57,358 nt of DNA from Pseudomonadota bacterium (GCA_023428785.1 JAEYWU010000127.1:1-57358), one strand, 5' to 3'. Positions 16,944 through 25,844 are shown, numbered from the stretch's first letter. The notes: generated from the sequence alone by a model not told the origin. Made by a program: numbers and translations.

Positions 16944-18536
16944 ATGCTTCAGCTTGCTCGCTGGAAAGTCATCCTCGTCATCGTCGTCGCGCTGCTCGGC
17001 CTGGCCTATGCCGCGCCGAACCTGATGACGCCGGCCCAGCGGGACGCGATGCCCGGATGGGCCCCGCGCAACGCGCTGAACCTCGGCCTCGACCTGCAGG
17101 GCGGTTCCTATCTGCTGCTGGAAGTCGATATCGACGACCTGCGGGTCCAGCGGGTCTCCAACCTCGCCGATGAGGTCAATACGGCGCTGAACGGCGCGAG
17201 CGTCAGCCATCAGATCCCGGTCGAGGGCGAAACCGCCGTCACTGTGACGATCAACGATCCGGCGCAGTCGGACGAAGCGTTGACCGCCCTGCGGGCCCTG
17301 TCGGTGCTCGACATCAACACTGGCTCCCAGTCGCTGACGGTCCGCCAGCTGGCGCCCAACCGCTTCAGCGTCGGCCTGTCCGAAAGCCAGCTGTCGCGGG
17401 AGGCCTCCGAGGCCGTGCAGCGGTCCATCGAGGTGATCCGTCGTCGTCTGGACGAGACCGGCACCAACGAAATCAACCCCGTCCGCCAGGGCCGTGACCG
17501 CATCGTCGTGACCGCGCCGGGCGTCAGCGATCCGGCCGAAATCGAGCGCCTGATCGGCCAGACGGCCCGCCTGACCTTCCACGAGGTGGGGGAGCCGAAC
17601 CGGACCGCCGAAGCGATGCAGAGCGGCCGCGCGCCGTACGGCTGGATGATGGTCGTCGACGATCAGGGCCAGCCGCGCCTGCTGCGCGAGCGTCCGCTGT
17701 TGACCGGCGAGATGCTGACCCGTTCGCGGGTGAGCTCGGACCAGAACAACCAGCCGGCCGTCGGCCTCGAGTTCAACTCGGAAGGCGCGCGGATTTTCGG
17801 CGACTACACGACCCGCAACGTCGGCAGCGCCTTCGCCATCATGCTGGACGGCCAGATCGTCTCGATCGCCACGATCCAGGAGCCCATTCCGGGCGGTACG
17901 GGGCAGATCTCGGGCGTCGGCGGCTATGAGCGCGCCGGCGAGATGGTGACGTTGCTGAACGCCGGCGCGCTGCCGGCGCGGCTGAACGTCGAAGAGCGCC
18001 GCGTGGTCGGCGCCGAGCTGGGCGCCGACGCCGTGCGCGGCGGCACCGTCGCCACAACGGTCGCCTTCGTCGGCGTCCTGATCTTCATGGTGCTGGCCTA
18101 CGGCTTCCTGTTCGGCGGCATCTCGGTGATCGCCCTGCTGGTCAACGGCGTGCTGATCATCGCGGCCATGTCGCTGATCCAGGCCAGCCTGTCCCTGCCG
18201 GGCATCGCCGGTCTGATCCTGACCCTGGCCATGGCGGTCGACGCCAACGTCATCATCTATGAGCGGATGCGAGACGAGATACGGTCCGGCAAGACCGTGA
18301 TCGCGGCCATGGAGGCGGGCTTCTCGCGCGCCTGGGTTACGATCGTCGACGCCAACCTGACCACGCTTATCGCGGCCTGGATCATGTTCTTCTTCGGCTC
18401 CGGTCCGGTGAAGGGCTTTGCCTGGACGCTGTCGATCGGCGTCATCACCTCGGTGTTCACCGCCGTCCTGATCACCCAGATCTGTCTGGGCCTGTGGGTG
18501 CGCCTGACGCGTCCCAAAGCCCTTCCGATCGCCTGA
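16944..18536 (+). CDS. secD: Protein translocase subunit SecD
   Basis: A 530-residue RND-type membrane protein that, with SecF, uses proton motive force to aid late steps of protein export. The first helix (near residues 5-25) is followed by LGLDLQGGSYLLLEVD, the classic P1 domain start. The large periplasmic domain includes SVLDIN and VGLEFNSEGA, and the last five helices begin around TVATTVAFVGVL and include AMAVDANVIIYERMRDE. The length is normal. The stop lies 8 bases before the secF start. Confidence 0.97.
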   Translation: MLQLARWKVILVIVVALLGLAYAAPNLMTPAQRDAMPGWAPRNALNLGLDLQGGSYLLLEVDIDDLRVQRVSNLADEVNTALNGASVSHQIPVEGETAVTVTINDPAQSDEALTALRALSVLDINTGSQSLTVRQLAPNRFSVGLSESQLSREASEAVQRSIEVIRRRLDETGTNEINPVRQGRDRIVVTAPGVSDPAEIERLIGQTARLTFHEVGEPNRTAEAMQSGRAPYGWMMVVDDQGQPRLLRERPLLTGEMLTRSRVSSDQNNQPAVGLEFNSEGARIFGDYTTRNVGSAFAIMLDGQIVSIATIQEPIPGGTGQISGVGGYERAGEMVTLLNAGALPARLNVEERRVVGAELGADAVRGGTVATTVAFVGVLIFMVLAYGFLFGGISVIALLVNGVLIIAAMSLIQASLSLPGIAGLILTLAMAVDANVIIYERMRDEIRSGKTVIAAMEAGFSRAWVTIVDANLTTLIAAWIMFFFGSGPVKGFAWTLSIGVITSVFTAVLITQICLGLWVRLTRPKALPIA

Positions 18537-18544
18537 GGCTCACC

Positions 18545-19555
18545 ATGAAGTTCTGGCCCCTCATCAAGATCATTCCGATCAAGACGAACTTCGAGTTCGT
18601 CAAATACGCCAAGCCGATGGCGGTCCTGTCGGTCATCGCAGTGGTCGGTTCGCTGTTCCTGACCCTCTATCCGCTGACGCCGCCGTGCGGCGGCCTGAAC
18701 TGCGGCGTGGACTTCACCGGCGGCATCCTGCTGGAAGTCGACACCGGCCAGACGGTCGTGGACGACGAAGTGTCCGCCCGCGTCCGGTCCGCCCTGAGCA
18801 CCGAAGGCCGCCAGGACGTGCAGGTGCAGAACTACGGCACGCCGTCCGATCCTTCCGGGCAGTTCCACGCCATGATCCGTTTCCAGCCACCCGCTGACGT
18901 GCAGGGCCCGGTCGCGGTTGAACAGGCGCGCGAAACGATGCTGGCGACCTTGGGGGAAGACATCCAGTTCACCCGCCAGGAAGTCGTCGGCGCCAAGGTG
19001 TCGGGTGAACTCTTCACGGGCGGGATCGTGGCCTTGCTGATCGCGATCGGCCTGATGATGCTCTACATCTGGTTCCGGTTCGAATGGCAGTTCGGCCTGG
19101 GCGCCGTGGTCGGGCTCTTCCACGACGTGATCCTCGTCTTCGGCCTGTTCGCGGTCACCCGGATGGAGTTCACCCTGACCGCCGTCGCCGCCGTCCTGAC
19201 GGTGATCGGCTATTCGATGAACGACACCGTCGTGGTGTTCGACCGCCTGCGAGAGAACCTGCGCAAGTACAAGAAGATGCCGCTTCGCGAGGTCATCGAC
19301 CTTTCGATCAACGAGACGCTCAGCCGGACCATCATAACCGGGGTGACGGCCCTGATGGCGCTTACGGCGCTGGCGCTGCTGGGCGGCGAGAGCCTGTTCG
19401 GCTTCTCCGTGGCCCTGATTTTCGGCATCGTCTTCGGCACCTATTCGTCGATCTATGTCGGCGTGCCGATCATCCTGCTGTGGGGCGTGAAGCGTGGCGA
19501 CGCGGCCGACGACGAGCCCGAGCCGGTCAAGCTGGGTATGGCCTCGCGGCCCTGA
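18545..19555 (+). CDS. secF: Protein translocase subunit SecF
   Basis: A 336-residue partner of SecD with six membrane helices. It shows GVDFTGGILLEVDTG (start of the periplasmic domain), VVGAKVSGELFTGGI, and the conserved helix-4/5 region GYSMNDTVVVFDRLRENLRKY followed by NETLSRTIITG. I choose ATG 18545 because it gives the normal cytosolic N-terminus (MKFWPLIK); an earlier in-frame start lies inside secD. A hairpin with a weak T tract follows. Confidence 0.97.
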   Translation: MKFWPLIKIIPIKTNFEFVKYAKPMAVLSVIAVVGSLFLTLYPLTPPCGGLNCGVDFTGGILLEVDTGQTVVDDEVSARVRSALSTEGRQDVQVQNYGTPSDPSGQFHAMIRFQPPADVQGPVAVEQARETMLATLGEDIQFTRQEVVGAKVSGELFTGGIVALLIAIGLMMLYIWFRFEWQFGLGAVVGLFHDVILVFGLFAVTRMEFTLTAVAAVLTVIGYSMNDTVVVFDRLRENLRKYKKMPLREVIDLSINETLSRTIITGVTALMALTALALLGGESLFGFSVALIFGIVFGTYSSIYVGVPIILLWGVKRGDAADDEPEPVKLGMASRP

Positions 19556-19578
19556 CCCTCTGAACAGACTGATCCGGA

Positions 19579-19610
19579 GCGGCGGGCGCGCGAGCGTCCG
19601 CCGTCTTCAA
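19579..19610 (+). terminator. Probable terminator after secF
   Basis: An 11-bp stem with two G-T pairs (19579-19589 against 19594-19604) and a GCGA loop, followed by CTTCAATTT. The T tract is poor, but the position 24 bases after the secF stop and the strong stem support a terminator for the yajC-secD-secF transcript. Confidence 0.55.
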
Positions 19611-19719
19611 TTTCGCCGCCGGTCGCGGCCGGAATAGCCCCAGCTTCTATCGGTTTTTGTCGGCCCGGCTTGGCGCTATGGTTCCCGCCGGGAATCGCCA
19701 CGAGGCGGGAGGGACTTCA

Positions 19720-20337
19720 ATGGCTGGACTGCTTGCCAATTTCAGAAACACGATGGTCGTCAGCCTGCTGCTGTCGTTCGTCATGATCTACAGCTTCGGG
19801 ACGGGTCGGTTCGACGATCCGATCTTCTGGCAGGCGATCCTGCGCTGGGTCCACGTGGTGGCCGGTATCCTGTGGATTGGGCTGCTGTACTATTTCAACT
19901 TCGTCCAGATCCGCAAAATGCCGGACATCCCGGCTGAACTGAAGCCGGCGGTCTCCAAGTACATCGCCCCCGAGGCGTTGTTCTGGTTCCGCTGGGCGGC
20001 CCTGGTGACGGTGCTGGCCGGCCTGACGGTCGCCTATCTGCGCGGCGTCGACTATGCGCATGAGACCCTGTCCCTCGGCCTCGCCGGCGGCTTTGTCGAA
20101 GGTGACTACGGCTTCACCCTGATGGGTGTCGGCATGTGGCTTGGCATTGTGATGATGCTCAACGTCTGGGGCCTGATCTGGCCGAACCAGAAGATCGCCC
20201 TGGGCATCAAGGAAGGCTACGACGCCGACGCCAAGGCCAAGGCGGCCAAGACGGCCATGCTGTTCAGCCGCACCAACCTGCTGCTTTCGCTGCCGATGCT
20301 GACGGCGATGACCATGTACCAGACTCTCATCGGCTAG
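19720..20337 (+). CDS. Membrane protein related to the N-terminal domain of PuuD-type urate hydroxylase
   Basis: A 205-residue protein with about five hydrophobic helices. It resembles the membrane domain (DUF989) of bacterial PuuD-type urate oxidases: RWVHVVAGILWIGLLYYFNF contains the conserved His/Trp pattern, and PEALFWFRWAALVTVLAG and MMLNVWGLIWPNQK follow. The C-terminal cytochrome c domain of true PuuD is absent, and no purine genes are near, so a urate role is not supported. The regularly placed His residues make haem binding possible. The start at 19720 follows GGAGGG. Confidence 0.75.
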   Translation: MAGLLANFRNTMVVSLLLSFVMIYSFGTGRFDDPIFWQAILRWVHVVAGILWIGLLYYFNFVQIRKMPDIPAELKPAVSKYIAPEALFWFRWAALVTVLAGLTVAYLRGVDYAHETLSLGLAGGFVEGDYGFTLMGVGMWLGIVMMLNVWGLIWPNQKIALGIKEGYDADAKAKAAKTAMLFSRTNLLLSLPMLTAMTMYQTLIG

Positions 20338-20352
20338 GACGGACGGCGGCGC

Positions 20353-20976
20353 TTGACCGATCTTGAAGACCAGGTCCGCGTCGCCGATTTCGACCGCTGG
20401 GCGTCCAGCCGGTTCGTTTCCGATCCGGCGAGACGGGCAGACCTGATCGCGCTCTACGCCTTCGAGGCCGAGCTGTTGGCGATCCCCACGCGGGTGACCC
20501 AGCCGACGCTGGCCGAGATGCGCTACGCCTGGTGGGCCGAGCAGATGGACGGCGTATTCCAGGGCGCGCCGCGCAAGGGTCATCCCATCCTCGAGGCGCT
20601 CGCGGCCGCCGTGATCGCGCGACGGCTCGAGCGTGGGCCGCTCGACGCCCTGATCGAGGCCCACATCGACCGGGTCCATGGCGAGCCGCATGATCTGAAC
20701 GCCTTCTATGTCGGCCCGATGCAGCAAGCCGTCCGCATCCTGGCTGGTGACGGGCACGACGGGTACATCGTGAACGCCGGGCGGGTGAGGGGCCTTTCCC
20801 AGACCGGCCGGACCGAAGAGGCGCGGGCGCTGCGGGCAGCCGCTAACCGGGATCTAAGGGGCTTGCCCACCGCGGCATTCCCGGCCGTAGCGCATGCGAC
20901 CCTGACCGATCCGGATGCTGCCGAGCCGTTCAAGCGTATACGCCTTGCGTGGGCCGCCCTCACGGGGCGAATATGA
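20353..20976 (+). CDS. Squalene/phytoene synthase-like protein (NDUFAF6-like), probably non-catalytic
   Basis: A 207-residue protein with the head-to-head prenyl synthase fold: SSRFVSDPARRADLIALYAF, then EMRYAWWAEQMDGVFQG and HPILEALAAAV. The first Asp-rich motif (DDxxD after the LYAF helix) reads EAELLA, and the second is also missing, so it should not make squalene or phytoene. Such degenerate homologues in alphaproteobacteria and mitochondria (NDUFAF6/C8orf38, a complex I assembly factor) suggest an assembly role; that is inference. The TTG start at 20353 lies 15 bases after the preceding gene. Confidence 0.72.
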   Translation: MTDLEDQVRVADFDRWASSRFVSDPARRADLIALYAFEAELLAIPTRVTQPTLAEMRYAWWAEQMDGVFQGAPRKGHPILEALAAAVIARRLERGPLDALIEAHIDRVHGEPHDLNAFYVGPMQQAVRILAGDGHDGYIVNAGRVRGLSQTGRTEEARALRAAANRDLRGLPTAAFPAVAHATLTDPDAAEPFKRIRLAWAALTGRI

Positions 20977-20996
20977 GCCGGCTGGAGGGACGGATC

Positions 20997-21416
20997 ATGC
21001 GCAACGGTCTGAAGCGTCTGCTGCTGGGAACCGGCCTGGCCCTGGCTTGCGGCGGATATGCCCTGGCGGACGAACGACCCGAGGTCGAGTTTGCGCGTGG
21101 GGCGATCGATACGACCATCGCCGGCAGTGTTGTTCGTGGCGACCGCGACATCTATCCGATCAACGCCTCGGCGGGTCAGACCATGACGGTCTCGATCCAG
21201 GGCGATGACAATGCCGTGTTCCAGGTTTTTCCACCCGGCACCCACTACCTCCGGCAATCGAACGACCTGTGGGTCTTCCATGGCCAGGCGCTGCGCGGCG
21301 CCGATGGGGAGACGGCGGAATGGACTGGTCCCCTGAACAGCAGCGGCCAATATCTGATCGTTGTCGGGGGCTCGCGCGCGAATGCGGCCTACACGCTACA
21401 CGTGGAAATCCGATAA
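20997..21416 (+). CDS. Small secreted protein, beta-rich
   Basis: A 139-residue protein with signal peptide MRNGLKRLLLGTGLALACGG and likely cleavage after ALA (near residue 24). The mature part (GSVVRGDRDIYPINASAGQT, then VSIQGDDNAVFQVFPPGTHY and SGQYLIVVGGSRANAAYTLH) looks like a compact beta-sandwich similar to pre-peptidase C-terminal domains or g-type lysozyme inhibitors. I cannot name a function. ATG 20997 has GGAGGGA seven bases upstream; an earlier ATG at 20973 would overlap the previous gene. Confidence 0.7.
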   Translation: MRNGLKRLLLGTGLALACGGYALADERPEVEFARGAIDTTIAGSVVRGDRDIYPINASAGQTMTVSIQGDDNAVFQVFPPGTHYLRQSNDLWVFHGQALRGADGETAEWTGPLNSSGQYLIVVGGSRANAAYTLHVEIR

Positions 21417-21459
21417 GCCCCTAGGCGAAGCGCGCGGCGCGCCCTATAGCGGCCCCTCG

Positions 21460-22443
21460 ATGACCCAGCCCGCCGACGTCACCGAAACGATACGCGCGCG
21501 CCTCTTTCCGTTTCCGCTTGAGCACCTGTTGTCCGCCGGAGAACTTCCGCGTCCGGACATCGATCGCCTGCTGGACCTCGGCGAGGCGTTCTTCGACCTC
21601 AATCGACAGCCCTTCAAGAAGCTGGACCTTCTGAAAGGTCGAACGCTCGTCAATCTGTTCTTCGAGAACTCCACGCGAACGCAGAGCTCGTTTGAACTGG
21701 CCGGCAAGCGGCTGGGCGCCGACGTTGTAAACATGAACGCCCGCACGTCCTCGGTCGCCAAGGGAGAAACCCTGATCGACACGGCGGTCACCCTCAACGC
21801 CATGGGACCGGACCTGCTGGTTGTGCGGCATCACGGTTCGGGCGCGGCCGATCTGCTGGCCCGCAAGGTCGGCTGTTCGGTCGTGAACGCCGGGGACGGT
21901 CAGCACGAGCACCCGACACAGGCCCTGCTGGACATGCTGTCGATCCGGCGTGCTTTTGGCCCCGATGTCGGCCGCCTGTCGGTGGCGATCTGCGGCGATA
22001 TCCTGCACAGCCGCGTGGCTCGGTCGAATGTCGCCCTGCTGCAGGCGGTCGGTTGCGAGGTTCGGCTGGTCGGGCCTCCGACCCTGATCCCACCCGAAGC
22101 CGATCGTTGGGGCGCGCCGGTGTTCCATGACATGCGTGAGGGCGTCACGGGTGTTGACGTGGTCATGATGCTGCGGCTGCAGCTTGAGCGGATGAACGGC
22201 GCCTTCGTGCCGTCGACGCGCGAGTATTTCCATTTCTGGGGCCTGGACGCCGACAAGCTCAGACACGCGGCGCCGGGCGTGAAGGTCATGCATCCGGGGC
22301 CGATGAACCGGGGCGTCGAGATCGATTCCGGCGTGGCCGACGATCTGGAAGTCTCGCTGATCCAGGATCAGGTCGAATGCGGGGTCGCCATGCGCATGGC
22401 GGTGCTCGCCTCGCTGGCCGAGCGGATGGGAGACGAGGGATGA
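21460..22443 (+). CDS. pyrB: Aspartate carbamoyltransferase catalytic subunit
   Basis: A 327-residue ATCase that forms carbamoyl-aspartate in pyrimidine synthesis. The carbamoyl-phosphate loop FFENSTRTQSSFELA is intact, as are SSVAKGET, GDGQHEHPTQALLDM and MHPGPMNRGVEI. The N-terminal extension of about 20 residues and the overlap with a dihydroorotase homologue match class A ATCases such as that of Pseudomonas, which need a DHOase-like partner for assembly. No pyrI regulatory subunit is nearby. It overlaps the next gene by 4 bases. Confidence 0.96.
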   Translation: MTQPADVTETIRARLFPFPLEHLLSAGELPRPDIDRLLDLGEAFFDLNRQPFKKLDLLKGRTLVNLFFENSTRTQSSFELAGKRLGADVVNMNARTSSVAKGETLIDTAVTLNAMGPDLLVVRHHGSGAADLLARKVGCSVVNAGDGQHEHPTQALLDMLSIRRAFGPDVGRLSVAICGDILHSRVARSNVALLQAVGCEVRLVGPPTLIPPEADRWGAPVFHDMREGVTGVDVVMMLRLQLERMNGAFVPSTREYFHFWGLDADKLRHAAPGVKVMHPGPMNRGVEIDSGVADDLEVSLIQDQVECGVAMRMAVLASLAERMGDEG

Positions 22444-23738
22444 GTGCGTCGCGTCTCGCCTTCGTCAATGCGCGTCTGGTCGATCCCGAGAGCGGCTATG
22501 ACGGCCCCGGCTGCCTGCTGGCCGGCGATGGGCTGATCCAGGACGTCCAGCATCGCGCCTCTTTCGCCGGTCGGATTGAGGACGCCCGGGTCATCGATTG
22601 CGAGGGCGCGGTCCTGGCGCCCGGCCTGATCGATCTGCGGGTCCGTACCGGAGAGCCGGGCGCGGAGACGCGCGAAACCTTGAAATCGGCCCCGGCCGCC
22701 GCCGCTGCGGGCGGCGTGACGACCATCGTGCTCCAGCCGGACACCGAGCCGTCCGTCGATGAGCCGGCCTTGGTGGACTTCCTGACCCGCCGCGGGCGAG
22801 ATCTCCAATCGGTACACGTCCGGGCCTGCGGCGCCCTCACGCGAGGCCTGCGGGGCGAGGAGCTTGCCGAACTGGGCCTCATGGCCGAGGCCGGCGCCGC
22901 CTATTTCACCGACGCCGACCACATCATCGCCGACAGCCGCGTCATGCGGCGGATCCTGGCCTACGCCTCGACCTTCGACGCCCTGGTGGCGCACCGGCCG
23001 TCGGATCCTTGGCTCGGTAAGGGCGCGGCTGCGACCGAAGGCGAACTCTCGGGCCGCATGGGCCTGCCGTCCGTGCCGGCGGTCGCCGAGCGCATCATGC
23101 TGGAGCGCGATCTGGCGCTGGCCGAGCTGACGGGGGGGCGGTTGCTGATCGACCAGATCACGACTGCCGACGCCCTTGAGAGTCTTGCTCGCGCGCGTTC
23201 GCGCGGGGTGGAGGTCGCGGCCAGTGTCTCGATCAATCACCTGAGCTTCAACGAACTCGACATCGGCGATTACCGCACCTTCTTCCGGCTCGATCCGCCG
23301 CTGCGGCCCGAACAAGATCGCCTGGCGCTCATCGAGGCGGTGCGTGACGGGGCCATCGACGCCATCGTCTCGGCGCACACGCCGGCGCCGGCCGAGGGCA
23401 AACGCCTTCCGTTCGCTGAGGCCGCGCCGGGCGCCGTCGGGCTGGAGACGTTGCTGGCGGCGTCCCTCAATCTGCATCACGAGCACGGCGTGGACCTGAT
23501 CGACGTCTTGCGGCCCCTGACCCTCGGTCCGGCCGAGCTGCTGCGATCCGATGCGGGCCGCCTCAGCGTTGGCGCGCCGGCCGATCTGGTGCTGATGGAT
23601 GTCGATGCGCCGGTCGTGATCCAGGCCGAGCGCCTGATCTCGCGATCCAAGAACTCGCCCTTCGACGGACGGCGTCTGCAGGGTCGGGTCCAGATGACGG
23701 TGGCCGGCGGGCGTATCGTGTGGCGTGACGAAGGCTGA
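22440..23738 (+). CDS. pyrX: Dihydroorotase-like protein, probably inactive (PyrC'/PyrX type)
   Basis: A 432-residue amidohydrolase-fold protein coupled to pyrB. Active dihydroorotases bind zinc through DxHxH and use an Asp in TDHAPH. Here the first site reads DLRVRTGEPG (Arg67 and Arg69 replace both His) and the second reads SAHTPA (Ala312 replaces the catalytic Asp). The scaffold is otherwise kept: GGVTTIVLQPDTEP, SINHLSFNELDIGDYRTFF and RLPFAEAAPGAVGLETLLA. It is therefore most likely the non-catalytic subunit that stabilises ATCase, as described for Pseudomonas; a true pyrC should exist elsewhere. Confidence 0.85.
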   Translation: MSASRLAFVNARLVDPESGYDGPGCLLAGDGLIQDVQHRASFAGRIEDARVIDCEGAVLAPGLIDLRVRTGEPGAETRETLKSAPAAAAAGGVTTIVLQPDTEPSVDEPALVDFLTRRGRDLQSVHVRACGALTRGLRGEELAELGLMAEAGAAYFTDADHIIADSRVMRRILAYASTFDALVAHRPSDPWLGKGAAATEGELSGRMGLPSVPAVAERIMLERDLALAELTGGRLLIDQITTADALESLARARSRGVEVAASVSINHLSFNELDIGDYRTFFRLDPPLRPEQDRLALIEAVRDGAIDAIVSAHTPAPAEGKRLPFAEAAPGAVGLETLLAASLNLHHEHGVDLIDVLRPLTLGPAELLRSDAGRLSVGAPADLVLMDVDAPVVIQAERLISRSKNSPFDGRRLQGRVQMTVAGGRIVWRDEG

Positions 23739-23808
23739 GGCGGACGATCGCGGCGCGGGCGCTTGCGGGCGCTGCCGAGACTGCTAAACCTTAAGGGGAG
23801 GGGGATCC

Positions 23809-24426
23809 ATGTACGACCTGGGAGCCGCGACGCTGCTGAACATCGCGCTGACCGTTGTATGCGCCTACCTCGTGGGCTCGATCCCGTTTGGCCTGATCAT
23901 CACCCGCCTAGGCGGGGCGGGCGACGTTCGCTCCATCGGATCCGGCAACATTGGCGCGACCAATGTTCTGCGGACGGGGCGCAAGGAACTCGCGCTCGCC
24001 ACCCTGGTGCTCGATGCCGGCAAAGGGGCGCTGGCCGTGCTTGTGGCGCGGGCGCTGTTCGAGTCCGACCTGCCTGCCGCCATCGCTGGCGGCGCCGCCT
24101 TCGTCGGGCACCTTTATCCCGTCTGGCTCGGCTTTCGCGGCGGCAAGGGGGTCGCGACCTTCTACGGCGTTCTGTTCGCCGCCGCCTGGCCGGTCGGCCT
24201 GTTCGCTGGGGCGACTTGGCTGGTCGTCTTCTTCCTGAGCCGCATCTCGTCGCTGTCGGCCCTGATCGCCGCCGCTCTGGCCCCGCTGGCGGCCTGGCTG
24301 CTGGGAGGCTCCCTGCCGATGATCCTGCTCAGCGCCTTCATGGCCCTGCTGATCTACGTCCGGCATCATGAAAACATCGGCCGGCTGCTCAAGGGGCAGG
24401 AGCCCCGGTTCGGCGCCAAGGCTTGA
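23809..24426 (+). CDS. plsY: Glycerol-3-phosphate acyltransferase PlsY
   Basis: A 205-residue inner-membrane enzyme that acylates glycerol-3-phosphate from acyl-phosphate, the first step in phospholipid synthesis. The three conserved loops are present: GSIPFGLIIT plus RSIGSGNIGATNVLRTG, GHLYPVWLGFRGGKGVAT, and HHENIGRLLKGQEPRFG at the C-terminus. Five membrane segments are evident. A GGGAGGGGG site precedes the ATG. The stop overlaps the dprA TTG start. Confidence 0.96.
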   Translation: MYDLGAATLLNIALTVVCAYLVGSIPFGLIITRLGGAGDVRSIGSGNIGATNVLRTGRKELALATLVLDAGKGALAVLVARALFESDLPAAIAGGAAFVGHLYPVWLGFRGGKGVATFYGVLFAAAWPVGLFAGATWLVVFFLSRISSLSALIAAALAPLAAWLLGGSLPMILLSAFMALLIYVRHHENIGRLLKGQEPRFGAKA

Positions 24427-25517
24427 GCGCCGCGCTAGCCCCTGAAGAACGAATCGCCCGGCTTCGGCTGGCGCGTACGGATCGGATCGGGCCGGTCAGC
24501 TTCCTGGAGCTGCTCCGGCGGGAAGGGTCGGCGCTGCAGGCGATCGATCGATTGCCCGCGCTGAGCCGCAGGGCCGGCGGGGCGCCGGTCCAGGTCGCTT
24601 CGGTCGAGGCCGCGGAGGCCGAGATCGCTCGCGGCGAAACGCTCGGCGCCCATTGGCTGGTTCTGGGCGATCCCGACTACCCGCCGTCGCTTGCGGCCCT
24701 TGATGCGCCTCCGCCGGTCCTGTGGGCGCGGGGACGCGCCGACCTCCTGTCCGCAGAGGGACTGGCCATCGTGGGCGCCCGGGTCGCCTCCGCGGCAGGG
24801 CAGCGTTTCGCCCAGGGACTGGCGGTTGAGGCCGGCGCGGCGGGGTTCGTGGTCGTCTCTGGAATGGCGCGCGGCGTAGACGCGGCGGCGCATCTGGGCA
24901 GCCTGCCTACCGGCACGGTCGCGGTGCTGGGAGGCGGCGTGGACGACGTCTATCCGCCGGACAATGCGGCTCTCTACGAGCAGATCTGCGAGTCGGGTTG
25001 CGTCGCATCCGAGAGCCCGGTGGGCCAGCGCGCGCAGGCGCGGGACTTCCCGCGCCGTAACCGGATCATCGCAGGCCTGTCGCGGGCCGTGGTCGTGGTC
25101 GAGGCGGAAAAGCGGTCCGGCTCCCTGATCACGGCGCGCCTGGCGGCGGAGCAGGGCAGGGAGGTGCTGGCCGTGCCGGGCTCGCCGCTTGATCCGAGGT
25201 GTCAGGGCTCCAACGATCTGATCCGTCAGGGGGCGGCGCTCTGCGAGGGCATGACCGACGTCCTGCGGGCCTTGGAATCGACGCGGGGCCTGTGGGAGCC
25301 GCCCTCGGTGTTCAACAGCCCGTCCGAGGATGACGCAGGCTCGCCGGAGCTGGTCGAACGGATCATGGGCTTGCTGGGCCCCACGCCGACGCCCCGTGAC
25401 GATTTGGTTCGGGCGTCGGGGGCCCCGGCCGGGGCGGTGATGGGAGTTCTGCTTGAGTTGTCCCTGACCGGTCAGATCCTGCTGGTGGAGGACGGAACGG
25501 TTGTCCGTTTCGACTAG
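24423..25517 (+). CDS. dprA: DNA processing protein DprA (Smf)
   Basis: A 364-residue protein that protects incoming single-stranded DNA and loads RecA during transformation. The Rossmann-like core is complete: LAIVGARVAS, VVSGMARGVDAAAHLGSL, AVLGGGVDDVYPPDNAALY, FPRRNRIIAGLSRAVVVVEA, SGSLITARLAAEQGREVLAV, then PGSPLDPRCQGSNDLIRQGA. A SAM-like N-terminal domain and a C-terminal winged-helix (DML1-like) region flank it. It starts at TTG 24423 inside the plsY stop. The 3' end overlaps a small gene on the other strand by a few bases. Confidence 0.94.
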   Translation: MSAALAPEERIARLRLARTDRIGPVSFLELLRREGSALQAIDRLPALSRRAGGAPVQVASVEAAEAEIARGETLGAHWLVLGDPDYPPSLAALDAPPPVLWARGRADLLSAEGLAIVGARVASAAGQRFAQGLAVEAGAAGFVVVSGMARGVDAAAHLGSLPTGTVAVLGGGVDDVYPPDNAALYEQICESGCVASESPVGQRAQARDFPRRNRIIAGLSRAVVVVEAEKRSGSLITARLAAEQGREVLAVPGSPLDPRCQGSNDLIRQGAALCEGMTDVLRALESTRGLWEPPSVFNSPSEDDAGSPELVERIMGLLGPTPTPRDDLVRASGAPAGAVMGVLLELSLTGQILLVEDGTVVRFD

Positions 25518-25687
25518 CCGCGTTGTTCGCGCACCTCGGCGAAGGTGGCCGCGAGATCGAGGGCCAGGGCGAGGCGGGGGTCGCCGATGGCGCGGGCCAG
25601 GTCGGCCAGTTCGCCGGCCATGCTTGATATGTACTCGCGCATTGGCGCGGGATCGGGTTTGGACTGGGCGTCAGTGGAGGCTTGCAT
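25514..25687 (-). CDS. Small conserved-looking protein, 57 residues
   Basis: A short reading frame on the minus strand between dprA and topA. The product begins MQASTDAQSKPDPAPMREYI and continues ISSMAGELADLARAIGDPRL, then ALALDLAATFAEVREQRG. The second part is a clean amphipathic helix typical of real small alphaproteobacterial proteins. An AAGGCGAG sequence lies about 8 bases before the ATG. Its stop overlaps the dprA stop by three bases, tail to tail. Function unknown. Confidence 0.6.
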   Translation of the reverse strand: MQASTDAQSKPDPAPMREYISSMAGELADLARAIGDPRLALALDLAATFAEVREQRG

Positions 25688-25844
25688 GAAGAACTCGCCT
25701 TTAGGTTGAATCTTGGCTTAACCGTTCCGGACGCGGATGGCAATGGCGAAGCCTGTGGCCGCCGCAATGTCCAACGGCTTTGTTGACAGGGGACGGAGCG
25801 GCCCCCACTTTCCCGCTCCTTTTGAAGGGGCACAGCCTTTCCGC

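Noticed and set aside
25783..25788. TTGACA upstream of topA as a promoter -35
   Set aside because: A perfect -35 hexamer, but no GCTANAWC or TATAAT-like element at 14-18 bases downstream, so I did not call it.
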